In this document: piece after piece, positions 10,530 through 21,950 of the stretch
Layout of the letters: each line of letters starts with the position of its first letter
Position numbering within the stretch: the first letter of the stretch is position 1
DNA from: Desmodus rotundus
Lineage: Eukaryota; Chordata; Mammalia; Chiroptera; Phyllostomidae
Assembly (NCBI RefSeq): GCF_022682495.2
Contig: NC_071393.1
Span: 102,289,010 to 102,353,009 of the forward strand
Direction of reading: 5' to 3'
Length of the DNA stretch: 64,000 bases
The notes under the pieces: generated by a model
Told to the model about the DNA's origin: nothing
The model's input: the letters and a program-made list of their open reading frames with translations, nothing else
The model's database searches: none
Program-made: the position numbers and the translations under genes

Positions 10530-11205
10530 AGAGGTAGTTTCTCTTCCTCCTGAGTCTGACCTGGACTTGTGATTTAATTTTGCTGGCAGACTGTGGCAGA
10601 AGTGATGTTGTGGCCGTTTAGAGCCTAGACTTTTTAAGGGATCTTCTACTTTCTGTCTTGGAATCCTTTCCAGCTGCCAGTGAGCAAGTGAACAAGTCCA
10701 ACCAGCCTGCTGGAGCATGCTGGAGCAGGAGGTGAAGCTTCTGCGAGCCATCGCAGCGGAGTCCAGCCCAAACGGATGACCCATAGAATGATGAACTGAA
10801 TAAACAGCTGTTTGGTACAAGCCGGGTTCTCTGGGAAGCAGGTGCTGAGATGGAGTAAGGAATACATAATACCCATGAAAGGAAAAGGAAAGGAAGCAGG
10901 GATTGTCTAGAGGGGCCACCAGAGCATGGTGTTCCCAACAAGTCTGTCTGCCCAGCAAGGAGTTCCAGGATAGCCTCTAAGAAGAGTCCTCCATTGGACA
11001 GAAATGGCTAGGCCTTTGGATCACAGCTTTGCTCGGTCGTGACTAGGCGGCCACCTCAGTTAGAAAGCTATCAGTTAACTCGACTTCTTGTTGTCAAGCA
11101 GTGAGTCCTCACTTGAAGAAGATGAGAGGTGTGGCCACACATACACCCCATTGTTTTAAGCCACCCAGTTTAAGATTGTTATGCAGGAAAAGCTAACCAA
11201 TTCAC
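10530..11205 (+). mobile_element. MaLR (MLT1-type) LTR interrupted by an about 330-bp insert
   Basis: Diagnostic pieces in order: CTACTTTCTGTCTTGGAATC, CAACCAGCCTGCTGGAGCAT, GAACTGAATAAACAGCTG, then after about 330 bp TTGTTTTAAGCCACCCAGTT and GCTAACCAATTCAC at the 3' end. The intervening 10,815-11,148 is not MaLR-like and was not identified. Confidence 0.6.
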
Positions 11206-11699
11206 ATAACTACAAGAAGGCCTGAGAAATATATCTGAGGTGGGCAGCCTCAGCAAACAAAGGAACTACTACCCTTAAAAAAAAAAAGAGCGTGGGTACA
11301 GGTGTGTGTGCAGGTGATCACAGATGCTCATCAAATCATTTGCCCTCTATGACCTACCTTGTGTAGCTGAGAAAAAGTTGGAGCTGGTACACATAAAGGA
11401 CCTAGTGCTCAGAGGTGGATCCAGGTTTTGTTGGTTGACAGCGTGTAGAATTTGCAGATCCCTTTTTTAAAAGAAAGAACACAAAATTACAGAAACAAAA
11501 TTAATACAAGTCTTGGAAAGGGCCATTGTAAGTGAGAGCCCCCAAGCTTATCCTTATTTAGCGTCATGGTAAATCTGCCCCTGATGATGCTTGACAGATG
11601 GTAGAGATTTTAAAAATTATTATTTGTTCAGTGAAAATAAAATCACATAGCCAATGGTTTATTATCTAGTCACCATTTGCACAAACAAGGTGTTGGCAG

Positions 11700-12235
11700 G
11701 TTCACTTAGGTGCAAAATCCATACCAACTTTCAGTTTCCTCCTGCAGGGAGTTAAAGGTCCTCCTCATTGGCAGAGCCATTGATTAGTTTCTGCCTTTGC
11801 ATCCTATGAACCTCCCGTGGTGACAAGGGAATCTGCAGCCTTGTGAGGCAGAGCAGGCTTGAAGCTGAAAATACCAGAAATGCCTTTCTGAGCCTCTCCT
11901 GCAGCCAGGGCAGAGGCACAGCACCAGTCAGTTGGGGCAAAGAAGGCTGTCTTTCTTTGCCCAGCAGAACGCTGTCTGGCAGCTGTTTGGAGACACAGAG
12001 GTAGTCAGTGTCTCTGGCAACAATGACTGATGTCAATGGGCAGGGGTGCGAGTAAAAGTGGCTGCACCCAGGGGCAGCGGCAGTGCCAATGTCCCTCCAC
12101 CAGTCTGAGTATGGGTCCCGGCCTGGTTCATGACCTCCCAAAGATTATGAGATGCCCCGTATCTTTCAGTAGATTTCCTTTTTTGCTTAAATCAGCCAAT
12201 GCTTGTGACTGAGACCCTAACTGACATACAAGATG
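11700..12235 (+). mobile_element. Ancient LTR (probably MaLR/ERVL class)
   Basis: Internal blocks such as GGGCAGAGGCACAGCACCAGT, the GGGCAGCGGCAGTGCCAATG block and a 3' end TTTTTGCTTAAATCAGC then ACCCTAACTGACATAC look like an old LTR. The 129-codon minus frame across it is chance. Confidence 0.45.
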
Positions 12236-13186
12236 GGGGTTTTGAATTTCAGCCCACACAGCATGGGAGCAGGAAATGTTCGCTTTCACTTTGGATGAAT
12301 TCTTGCACCTGGAGATGCTGTGGAAAGAAGAAAGAGCTTATATGAGACACCGATGAGAAGAATTTTTCCTCATTCGAGTCAGATTACACAAGTTTGACTC
12401 ATGTAAAATGTCTTTTGCTATTTATTTGCCTTATGACCTTGAGTAACTCAGAGTTTCTAAAAGTCTCTAAAATGTCACTTAGAATATGCACCTATGGGTG
12501 TGAGGCTTAATGAGATGGCATATGCAGAAGTGATCTTTAAATTAAGTACTTCACAAGTGTAAGGTATTTTTAAATATAAAAAGTCTACCAAGCTCTTGCT
12601 CCAAACCTGATAACACTAATTCCCCTTTTTGGATAGTTTGGATAGTGATTAAAGTCAGTTTACAAGCTTGTACACATTTTTTAACTTAAATTAAGCTTGT
12701 TCCAACTGGTTTGTATAATTAATTGGTAGCATTTACTATGCCAAATGTACCTGAGTAATTTTCTTCTTGCTGTATCAATAGTAGGAGTTACCCATTTTGT
12801 TATCTCTTAGGTTTTTTTTCAAAATTTGTGAAGAAATAATTTGTAATCATTTACAGAAATAAAATTTATCATTTAGTTTCTTAAAAGGAAAGAAATTTAA
12901 TGTGGGCAAAAATAAGAATTACATTATCATTGATGCCATCCACAGATTGATCTTAGCTGTTTTCCATTCTTAGTTTGGAGTTTCAGAGTTGCTCTTGGAG
13001 GTTTTTTGTTTTTTGTTTTGTTTGAGAGTGTTGGGAAAATTTCCCGTGGTATACTGAAACTGACCTCCAAAGGAGGTTGGGACCAAGAGACCAAAGAGAG
13101 AGGCTGATAACTCCTTTTAGCTTTAAGTGATAGATAGCTCTAAGTGATTACTTGCATTATTAGGTATAACCAACCCTCAGACAATC
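12236..13186. other. No recognised feature
   Basis: AT-rich unique-looking sequence with no exon, RNA gene or repeat that I can support. Confidence 0.4.
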
Positions 13187-13194
13187 ATATCAGG

Positions 13195-13385
13195 CAGGGG
13201 TGTCAAACTCATTTTCACTGAGGGCCACTTCAGTCTCGTGGTTGACTTCAAAGGGCAGAATGTAGAGCTCCTTGCCCCTAGTTAAGGAGTAGTTACATTT
13301 TTACAGTCCTAAAATTACCTTCAGCCCTTTGAAGGCAACCGCGAGGCTGACGTGGCCCCTGGTGAAAGTGACTTGGACACCCCTC
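13195..13385. mobile_element. Palindromic non-autonomous hAT element (MITE)
   Basis: Near-palindrome: CAGGGGTGTCAAACTCATTT at the left and the complementary AGTGACTTGGACACCCC at the right, with internal arms GAGGGCCACTTCAG and ACGTGGCCCCTGG. It is flanked by an 8-bp duplication, ATATCAGG at 13187-13194 and ATATAAGG at 13386-13393, the size expected for hAT transposition. It has no transposase. Confidence 0.85.
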
Positions 13386-13397
13386 ATATAAGGGAAA

Positions 13398-13540
13398 TAC
13401 TATTACTCATCCTGTTTTTATAGATAGAGGTGTTCACTTATTTATGATCACAGTTAGAAGATGCAGAACTGGGACCTCAATCAGCCATGCCAACTTCAGA
13501 GCCTTCAATCTGAACCACAGGCTGAGATTGCCTACTCTTG
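13398..13540 (-). repeat. MIR SINE fragment
   Basis: TTTTTATAGATAGAGGTGTTC, GATCACAGTTAGAAGATGCA and GAACTGGGACCTCAATC follow the antisense MIR core (oligo and tRNA-related parts) in the right order. Confidence 0.55.
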
Positions 13541-14109
13541 TTAGTTTTCTTCTCTTTTAACATAACATCAATGAATTATAATGATAATTTTAAAACAAAC
13601 ATGGAATTATACCATGCATATTATTTATCTTTTTACATACCATGCAAGTAGTTTATTTAGGGGAGAATTCCACCAAACTGGAGTTGGGAGAATTGCAAAG
13701 AGTGAAATAGGGAAGGAGGCAAAACTAATACAATGATGAAGTATTGAGCTGCTTCCCACTCCCAGCAACTGGGGCTCAGTCCCACTGGAGATGCTCTGAG
13801 GACCTACAGAGAATGTGCTTCAGAAATGTCCGCTTGAGGCACACACTTTCCACTGGCTCCCGTCACTCATTCATCGAGGGAGGTGTTAACTCCCTCCTAT
13901 TTCCAACATGAATCATGCCAGCCTGGCTGAGAGGATCTACAGCCTATGGAGGATGCCCCCGAGTCCCCAGGGCAGCAAACAAGAGACACTCAGTGCAGCT
14001 TGCAGGGGGCCCTATCAGGCTGCTCCTGCGCATAATTAAACATTTAAATCGAAATTACCTTATAGATTAAAAAGTAAGTCTCTCTGACCACTAACCTGTA
14101 GTCACCCAT
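13541..14109. other. Unassigned, possibly old LTR-like
   Basis: The stretch 13,650-14,020 (GTTTATTTAGGGGAGAATTC, GGGGCTCAGTCCCACTGGAG) looks like an ancient dispersed repeat I cannot name. No coding potential was seen. Confidence 0.3.
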
Positions 14110-15350
14110 TTCTCCCCCTCAAGAGCAATTTTTGTATTCTCTCCTGCGTATCTTTTGGAGGTACCCCCATTTGTATGCAAACCAATACTTAGTGTTTCCC
14201 TTTAAGCTGTTGGTGACACACTGTCTCCTGGACTGTGCTTTTAAAAATTTATATGTAGACATCTTGATGGTAATCATTTATTTATATGGTTAGAACTCCC
14301 TCTTCTTTGGAATGACCACAGTATTTTATTTATGGTTTTACCATAATTTGCTTAACCCCCCACTAATGATATTGATATTTCCAATATTTCTTTATAAGTC
14401 AAGTTGATTGAGGAGTAGCGCAGTGAAGTTCACCCTTTTATGTGTATAACTCTGTGAGTTTTGGTAGACACATAACCAAGATGAGAACAGTTCCATCACT
14501 CCAAAAACTCCCTGATGCAGCTCCGTAGACAGTCCCCTGCACTTACCACTGGCCCCTGGAAGCCACTGATCTGCTTTCTGTCCCTATATTTTGCCTTTTC
14601 CAAAGTGCCATATAAATTGAATCATACAGGATGTAGCCTTTTGAGTCTGGTTTCTTTCACTGAACACAATGTAATTGAGCTTTATCTGTGGTATGTGCAT
14701 ATCAGTTATTAGTTCCTTTTATTATTGAGTAATATTCCATTATATGGGTAGATTACATTTTATTTATCCATTCACCAGTCCTAAGTCATTGGGTTGTTTC
14801 CAGTTGGGGGCAATTAGGGATAAATCTGCTATTATTACATGCTAGCTTTTATGTGGACATAAGTTTTATTTCTCTTGGGTAAACACCTAGGAGTGGGATT
14901 ACTGGGTTTTAGAGTAAATTTATGCTCTACTTCATAAGCAATAGCCGACCTGTTGCCCAAAGTGACTGTACCACTTTGCTTTCCCACCAGCAATACAGGG
15001 TGGGACAAAAGTACATTTACAGTTGTTTGTGTGGAAAATAATACAGTAATTAATAAATAACAATGCAAGAATAAACTCCATGTTTTGTGTGTTCACAACT
15101 GCGAACCTACTTTTGCCCAACCCTGTACACACATGCTTGCCAGCATTTGGTATTGTCAGATGCTTTTATCTTAGTCATTTTGATAGGTGTGTATAGTGTT
15201 TCTCTACTATAAATGGTGCTGCAATGAATATTTTTACATGCGTATCCTTTGTAATTAAGAGTGAGTAAATCTGTAAGCTACATTCTTACAACTAGAATTG
15301 ATGGACCAAAGGGTGTGCACGGTTGATCAGATAGTGTCAAACAGCTTTCT
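14110..15350 (-). mobile_element. Old L1 (L1M-type) 3' region
   Basis: Antisense L1 3' UTR and ORF2 end: a TGTATAACTCTGTGAGTTTTG segment, GTAATATTCCATTATATGGG, TATTTATCCATTCACCAGTC and AACACCTAGGAGTGGGATTA in the normal order. It is broken by a mariner MITE at 14996-15125 and is highly diverged. Confidence 0.75.
14996..15125. mobile_element. Mariner-type MITE, 130 bp, TA duplication
   Basis: Terminal inverted repeats CAGGGTGGGACAAAAGTAC and the complement of GTAGGTTCGCAGTTG...; the right end reads CTACTTTTGCCCAACCCTG. It is flanked by TA at 14994-14995 and 15126-15127, as Tc1/mariner insertion requires. The centre is AT-rich and non-coding. It is inserted within the old L1. Confidence 0.85.
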
Positions 15351-15802
15351 GCGCAGGTGGTGCCAACCAGCTAGCGCAGTGCGTTTCTGCCCCCACCCCC
15401 ATCCTCATCACACAGTGTGTTACTCAATGTCAGAACATGTTTTAAATGAAGTTTTACTTTAGAGGACTGCTGTGTGAATATCTGCTTCATTTGGTTGTTG
15501 GTGAGAACTTAATGTAAAGCTTTTAGAGCAGTGCCTGCTGCAGAGAGTGCCAATGGGTGCTCATCACGGCATGAGCATCGCGCTGCAAATCCATCAATCA
15601 CGTTATTTGTCTCTCTCTCTCTCTGAGTTCCTCATCAGTCTATTGAGGAGTGCATTTCTTTGAAGAGCTCAGATACTTCTATAGGCCAGGAATTCAGGCA
15701 TTGGGTTGTTGTTATATAATTAATGACATTTATTCTTTTGAGCAGTTTAGGTACACAGAAAAACAGAGCAGAAGATATAGAAATTTCTTATGTACTTCCT
15801 GT

Positions 15803-15840
<38 letters not shown>

Positions 15841-15890
15841 CCTCCTCCTCTATCTACATCCTCCACCAGAATGGTATGTCTGTTATAACT
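15351..15890. other. Unassigned sequence with a CA microsatellite
   Basis: No gene seen. The 80- and 79-codon frames here run through the CA repeat and are not credible. Confidence 0.45.
15807..15839. repeat. (CA)n microsatellite
   Basis: About 16 uninterrupted CA units. Confidence 0.95.
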
Positions 15891-16631
15891 GATGCACCTA
15901 CACTGATGCACCATTATCACCAAGTTTGTAGCTTACCTTTGGGCTCATGCTGTGGGTTTTGACAACTGTATAGTGACCTGTACCTACCATTGTAATATCA
16001 TATGGAATAGTTTCACTTCCTTAAAAGTCTTGCAGGTTCTGTAGGCTCATCCCTCCTCCCCTCTAGCCCCTGGCAAACACTAATCTTTTTTACTGTTTCC
16101 ATAGTTTCGCTTTTTGCAAAATGTCATATACAGTCTGTAGCCTTTTCAGAATGGCTTCTTTCACTTAGTAATGTGTATTTAGGTTTCCTCCATATCTTTT
16201 CATGGCTTGACAGCTCATTTCTTTTTAGCACAAAATTATATTCCATTGTCTGGATGTACCAGTTTATTTATCCACTCATCTATTAAAAAACATTTTGGTT
16301 GCTTCCAAGTTTTGGCAATTATGAATAAAGCTCCTATAAACATACATGTGTAGGATTTTCTGTGAATATAAGTTTTCGATTCATTTGGGTAAATACTAAG
16401 GAAACTGATTGCTGAATCTTATGGTAAGAGTATGTTTAATTTTGCAAGAAACTGCCAAACTCTCTTCCAAAGTGGCTTTATCATTTTTTCTTTTTTCTAG
16501 TTTTATTGAGATATTATGGACATACAGTGCTGTATAAGATGAAGGTGCATAGCCAATGATTTGACTTACATATATTGTGAAGTAATTCACACAGTAAATT
16601 TAGTTAACATATAGATACAAAAAAGAAAGAC

Positions 16632-16822
16632 TTTTTTTATTTTTAGTTAGAAGCGAAGGGAAGGAGAAAAAGAGGGAGAGAAACATCAGTGTGTGGTTGC
16701 CTATTCTGTGCCCCTACTGGGGACCTGGTCTGCAACCCAGGCATGTGCCCTGACTGGGAATCAAACCACTGACCCTTTGGTTCAAGGGAAGGCACTCAAT
16801 CCACTGAGCCACACCAGCCAGG
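16632..16822 (-). mobile_element. Ves-type SINE
   Basis: TTTTTTTATTTTTAGTTAG tail side, GAGAGAAACATCAGTGTGTG, antisense B box GACTGGGAATCAAACC, ending CACACCAGCCAGGG. It lies inside the old L1. Confidence 0.88.
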
Positions 16823-16918
16823 GTGTTTCCCACTACTTTTCTATTACTGTTGCTCCACATTCCAGCAAGCATTTGGTGTTAGTGTTTTGGATTTTGACAA
16901 TTTTAATAGGTATGTAAT

Positions 16919-17841
16919 TGTGAGATCTATATATATTTTATATATATCTCAGTCCCTGGTTCTTGGCACAGAGGTCTGAGAAGCCTTGTAATTTTCTAAG
17001 TGATAAGAGCACAGGAGCATCTTTTGTTCTCATAGTTGGCCTTTGACCCTGGTTCCTGCCACAGGGCTTCTAAATCCTCTGGAATTTCCTGGGTAATAGG
17101 AGTGTCTTTTGTTCTAATGAGGTGAGTCTTGGTGGGCTCCTGGATGGGGGCTGGTCACCAGAAAGACAAAGCCATGATTAGAAGCTTGGAATTTTCAGCC
17201 CTGCCTCCCATTCTCCAAAGAGGGAGGTGGGCTGGAAATGCAGTTAATGATCAATCACGCCTACCCATTTGATGAACCCTCCATAAAAATCCCAAAGGTA
17301 TGTTTTTCAAAGAGCTTCTAGTTTGGCGATCACACGGAGCTGCAGCAAGAGCTGTCCCACGAGAGAGGGCATGGGAGCTGCAATCCCCTCTCCACAGATC
17401 TTGCCTTAACGAAACTCTCCCACCTGGATGATTATCTGTCTTCTTTATCATATCCTTTTATAATAAACGGGTAAACAGTACATAAATTGCTTTCCTGAGT
17501 TCTGTGAGCCACTCCAGCAAATCAGTCAAACCTGAAAGGGCAGTTTGGAAATCTCTAATTTATATCTGATTGGTCAGAAGCACAGGTGACTGCTATTGGC
17601 ACCTGAAGTTCGGTGGGGCTAGTCATGTGGGATGGAGCCCTTAACCTGAGGGATCTGATGTTATCTCCAGGTAGATAGTGTTAGAATTGAGTTAAATTGT
17701 AGGACACCCAGCTGGTGTTGCCCAGAATTGCTTGCCTGGGGAACCCCCACCCCACATCTGGTGTAGGAAGTGTTGGGAGTGTGGCAGTAGTGTGAGAGTC
17801 ATAGAGACACACAGGAGGAGAACTGAGTTCTTCCTACACAG
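16919..17841 (+). mobile_element. Solo LTR inside an old L1
   Basis: An about 920-bp block from TGTGAGATCT to TTCCTACACA splits the L1 reading. It has a polyadenylation signal TATAATAAACGGG near 17,460 and U5-like downstream sequence. The flanks GTAAT and GTGGT could be a decayed 5-bp duplication, since the expected L1 sequence at this point is GTAGT. Confidence 0.6.
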
Positions 17842-18110
17842 TGGTGGCGTCTCGTTGTTTTAGTTTGCATTTCTGATGACATGATGTGGAACATCTTTTC
17901 ATAGGCTCACTTGCCATCTGTATATCTTCTTGAGTGAGGTGTCTGTTAAAATCTTTGGTCCATTTTTTAATCAGGCTGTTTGTTTTCTTATTATTGAGTT
18001 TTAAGAGATCTTTGTCTATTTTTAATAATAGTCCTAAATGTCTTTAGCAAATACTTTTTCTCAGTCTGTGGCTTGTCTTCTCTATATCTTGACTCTTGTA
18101 TTTTCTACCT

Positions 18111-18465
18111 GTGCCTTTTTCACTGAACAGTGCATTTCTCCTTGATTATTTTTCACGTCAGGCTTCATTCTGAGAGGGTTGTGTGCTTGGCACAGACTCC
18201 AGGCACTGGCTGGCACTCTTGGGTTCAGCTTACTCTCTTTAACAAAACTTACAGACATTCTTAGGGCTTTAAAGAAAAGAGGAAGATTAGTTGAGATGAT
18301 TGACTCCATATTATGGAATGAACAATATACAAATATAGCTTAGATATAACTGTACTATGTATAGAGCTATAATAACTTATAGGTATAATGACTCTTTTTA
18401 CATTTTTCTGTTTTCTACAAAGTACTTATCCCCAGCTCAAAATTATGTTTTTGATCATTTACTTT
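18111..18465. other. No recognised feature
   Basis: Short AT-rich stretch between L1 and L2 fragments. No feature supported. Confidence 0.35.
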
Positions 18466-18469
18466 CTAC

Positions 18470-18600
18470 CTCTCCCAATAACACATAGTGCTAAGGATAC
18501 AGGGACATGTTTTGTTCACCTTTGTGATCCTAACCCAGCGTCTGGCACATGGTGGGCTGTGGGTTCACAGCTGATGAATAAATTTATGAATCAGCAACTC
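18470..18600 (+). mobile_element. L2 LINE 3' end
   Basis: GTTCACCTTTGTGATCCTAA, GCGTCTGGCACATGGTGGGC and TGATGAATAAATTTATGAAT follow the conserved L2 3' UTR order. Confidence 0.6.
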
Positions 18601-19175
18601 TGGGACCCTGTAGCCTTCAGATATTGGTGAGACCATAAGGCAGCTGGGCCATGGGTGATGTGTCTGCCTTGCTTCTGGGCCACCCTCTTGTCTGCTTGTC
18701 TTCAGAACTGTCTGTACTGAGGACCACATCACTTTCTACTGGCAGAACAGATGCCCTCATAGCAAGGAACCCTTTGTTTCCCTGTCTGAAATTGCTCAGA
18801 GTGCACATTTAAAGTACAGAGTACCCAAGGACTGCATTTTTATGGCTCTTGTTATAATATATGTGACTCTAATTCTGTGAAACCCTTGCTGCAGCTGCCG
18901 GGAAACGCCTGCCCCTGAATGACGGCCATCCGTTGCTCTCTCCAAGTGCCGTGGCAGCTGGAAGAGTTTCAGAAAGACAACAACTTTCAATCTCAGCTGT
19001 CTGGAAGCTTCCCATCTTGCTCCCTCCACTTGAGAAACTTCCTTTCCATGGTCACCTCAGCCATCTTAGCTGGCATTCATATGGTGTATTAGGCATAGTA
19101 GAAGGTACTCATTCTATGCTAATGGATTAAGTCGCATTATTATTATTGAGGGTCAATAATTAGAAAATGTGTATC
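18601..19175. other. No recognised feature
   Basis: Moderate-GC sequence. Short opposing frames (18,617-18,808; 18,796-19,029; 18,933-19,130) show no family. Possibly unique non-coding DNA. Confidence 0.35.
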
Positions 19176-19179
19176 TAAG

Positions 19180-19945
19180 AAATTACATGGCACCAAAGAA
19201 GATGTACAAATGGCCGATAAGCACATGAAATACTTTTTCTTTCTTTCTTTTTATTGGTGACACTATTATAGACGTCCCCATCTCTCCGTCTTTGCCCACC
19301 TCCACCCAGCCCCTGTCCCCCTTCCCTCTGGCCATCACACACTGGCCATCACCGCACTGTGTCTGTGTCTATGTGTCATGCATGCATGTTCTTTAGCTAA
19401 ACCCTTCGCCCTTCATACAGTCCCCCTTCCCCCTCCCCTTGGCAGCTGTCAGTCTGTTCCATGTGTCCACGCCTCTGCTTCTATTTGTTCACCAGTTTAT
19501 TATGTTAATTAGATTCCACATATAAGTGAGATCATATGTATTTGTCTGTCTCTGACTGGCTAATTTCATTTAGCATAACCTCCAGGTCCATCCATGCTGT
19601 CGCAAAAAGATAAGATTTCAAAAAGTAAGGAAATTCTGACACATGCTACAACATGGGTGAGCCTTGAGTACATTACACTAAGTGAAATATGCCAATCACA
19701 AAATATTAATGTATAGTTTCACTTATCCGCAGTATCTAGAATAGTCAAACTCATACGGAGGAAATGGCGCTTGCCAGCAGCTTAGGAGAAGGGGAGAGGT
19801 GCAGTTACTGTTCAATGAGCTTTGAGTTTCAGTTCTGCAGATGAAATTCTGGAGATTGATGGCATGACATCATCGACGTACTTCACACCAGCAAACTATA
19901 CACTTAAAAATGGTTAAGATGGTACATTTTTTTTTTTTACCACAG
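19180..19945 (+). mobile_element. Old L1 (L1M-type), interrupted by a younger L1 tail
   Basis: Plus-strand ORF2 end GATGTACAAATGGCCGATAA precedes the break. After it come CACATGCTACAACATGGGTG, CTAAGTGAAATATGCCAATC and a 3' UTR ending in TATACACTTAAAAATGG. Confidence 0.7.
19238..19612 (-). mobile_element. 5'-truncated L1 3' end
   Basis: Antisense L1 tail: TTTTTATTGGTGACAC, C-rich 3' UTR, then CACATATAAGTGAGATCATA and CCATCCATGCTGTCGCAAA, where it stops. It lies inside, and antisense to, the older L1. Confidence 0.75.
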
Positions 19946-20049
19946 TAAAAAAAAATGATTAAAGCTTTTAAAAAGACCAGCTTTCCCAAGGTTTCTTATT
20001 AGTATATGGGAAAATGTATGAATGTCTATGATGATTTTATTATTATTTT

Positions 20050-20246
20050 TTAAATATCTTATTTGTTTATTTTTAGAGAGAGGGGAAAGGAAGGAGAAAG
20101 AGAAACATCAATGTGTGGTTGCCTCTCATGCACCCCCTACTAGGGACCTGGCTCCAACCCAGGCATGTGCCCTGACTGGGAATCAAACCTGTGACCCTTT
20201 GGTTTGCAGGCTGGCACTCAATCCATCGAGCCACACCAGCCAGGGC
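20050..20246 (-). mobile_element. Ves-type SINE
   Basis: TTTATTTTTAGAGAGAGGGG, GAGAAACATCAATGTGTGG, antisense B box CTGGGAATCAAACCTG, ending CACACCAGCCAGGG. An imperfect duplication (ATGATGATTTTATTA / ATGATAATTATTTTA) flanks it. Confidence 0.88.
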
Positions 20247-20264
20247 AATGATAATTATTTTAGA

Positions 20265-21470
20265 ATGCAAACTGAAGACAATAGTTGATTTTTCATTTTA
20301 AACTAGTCCATGAAAATTATGGGGCTCTCAGTAGATGAAGTTGGTTAACAATTTTTCATATAATGCCAGATTTGCTACATTTTACCTGTAAGCATCTATA
20401 GGATTTGAATGAGATAGTTGTATGCTCCTTCTAGAACAAACAGATAATTTTAAAAAACATATTAAATGTGGGCTGCTTTTATCAGTTTAATGAGCTAAGG
20501 CAGAATTCGTGCTGGTAGATGGTTTTTTAAAGTATGGCAGCTCTGAATGCAGTCCTTTTTATCTTCTCTCCATACCCAGATACCCTAAAGAGCAGTTTCC
20601 ATCAACATCAGGACCAGCTTTATATCTTTTTCAGTTTTAATGCTATCTAAAAGTGCACCAAGATATTTGCTTTATTCCCCACGGTTGTAGAGGTGACAGG
20701 AAGTTATGCCTTTGTTCTTAAAATGAGGAGGGATGAAAAATATTTCATATAACCAGGGTAACATTAAGCCTCATGGCTAATACTGTATGAATGGATGCTC
20801 AAATGTGCAGGTATAAAGGGTAACAGCATAAAAAAAGACACAGGTGTGTTATAAGAATGAGGTAATTATTATGTGTCAGAAATAAGGAGGTTGGAAAAGC
20901 AAAAGGAAAAAAGAGCCCAATGATACTATCTATAATGAAGAAGCTTCAAGATCAAAAAAGGTAAATAAGGTCTTAAAAGCCTTCAAGGGATATTCTTTAG
21001 GTAGGAACTGTAGAAGACATACTCTGTTCTCAATTATCCTGTATTTAATTCCGTATATTTAATACGAGTACTAAATATTTATTTTGAAGATATCTGTCTA
21101 GAGGTAAGTAGACTTATCAGTAAAAATCATGAGGCAAATTTCCAAAGGTACCTTTTTGTGTCTTTGAAAGATTTCAATTTGTCTTGTTCTTTCTATAAAT
21201 CATATTTCACATAGTTATGACCTTGTCATTTTATTACTTCATTTTATTACTAGTCAATAACCATGAGTAATTAAGACTATCTTTTCAATTGATTGGCTTT
21301 AAAAAGTGCCTCATGAATGACCACTCATTGTTGAATCAGCTCAGAAATCATTTGAGGCTGTGATCAGCTGCCAGGAGGCAAACAGTTAACGTTTCTCATT
21401 ACAAGAATTCCAGGGGCTTGTCGTTGCTAACAGCAGTTGAGCAGCTTAAGTTGTTAGGACCGTTGTCTGG
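20265..21470. other. No recognised feature
   Basis: About 1.2 kb of AT-rich, unique-looking DNA. No ORF above 60 codons, exon, RNA gene or repeat was identified. Confidence 0.45.
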
Positions 21471-21472
21471 GT

Positions 21473-21950
21473 CAGTGGACCTCAGACTTTTGGGCCTGCA
21501 ATCTCTGTATAGGCTTAAAAATTATTGAGGATCCCCCCAAAGGTTTTGTTTATGTGGGTTCTATCTATTGATACTTACCATGTTGGAGAACTTCTAATTA
21601 AAAAATTATTAATCGATTTGAAAATAATAATAAGCCCATTACATATTAACAAATATTAACATATTTTTGTGAAAAATAACTATACTTCCAAAACAAAAAA
21701 AGAAATCAGTGAGAAGCTGGCATTGTTTTGAAAATCTCTTTTACGTCTGGCTTAATAAAGAACTAGATTCTCATACCCCTTTCTGCAGGCAATCTGTTGG
21801 GCCACGGGCATTTGGTTGAAGTATATGAAGGCAATCTGGCCTCACATAGCTAAGAGTTGGGAAAGGGATGATCGTGAGAACCCCTGAAAGGTCATGAGGG
21901 AGCTGCAAGGGTCCTTGGGCGATTCTCTGAGGACCACCAGACTAGATCAT
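21473..21950 (+). mobile_element. Non-autonomous hAT-type DNA transposon, ancient
   Basis: Ends CAGTGGACCTCAGAC and GATTCTCTGAGGACCACCAG form decayed inverted repeats. The interior GGCTTAAAAATTATTGAGGA, TTTATGTGGGTTCTATCTAT and GGCATTGTTTTGAAAATCTC is typical of an old mammalian hAT (Charlie-like) element. Subfamily uncertain. Confidence 0.6.

Larger units (their letters stand above)
15895..18110 (-). mobile_element. Old L1 (L1M-type), split by a SINE and an LTR
   Basis: Antisense ORF2 3' segments appear in order at 15,895-16,490 (TATTCCATTGTCTGGATGTA, TATTTATCCACTCATCTATT), 16,840-16,917 (GACAATTTTAATAGGTATG) and 17,842-18,110 (TTTGCATTTCTGATGACATG, GGTCCATTTTTTAATCAGG). A further L1 3' UTR piece at 16,490-16,630 may be a separate insertion. 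Confidence 0.75.

Noticed and set aside
10527..10958. 143-codon minus-strand ORF
   Set aside because: Overlaps a MaLR-type LTR and two other frames on the same strand. No domain or codon pattern supports a gene.
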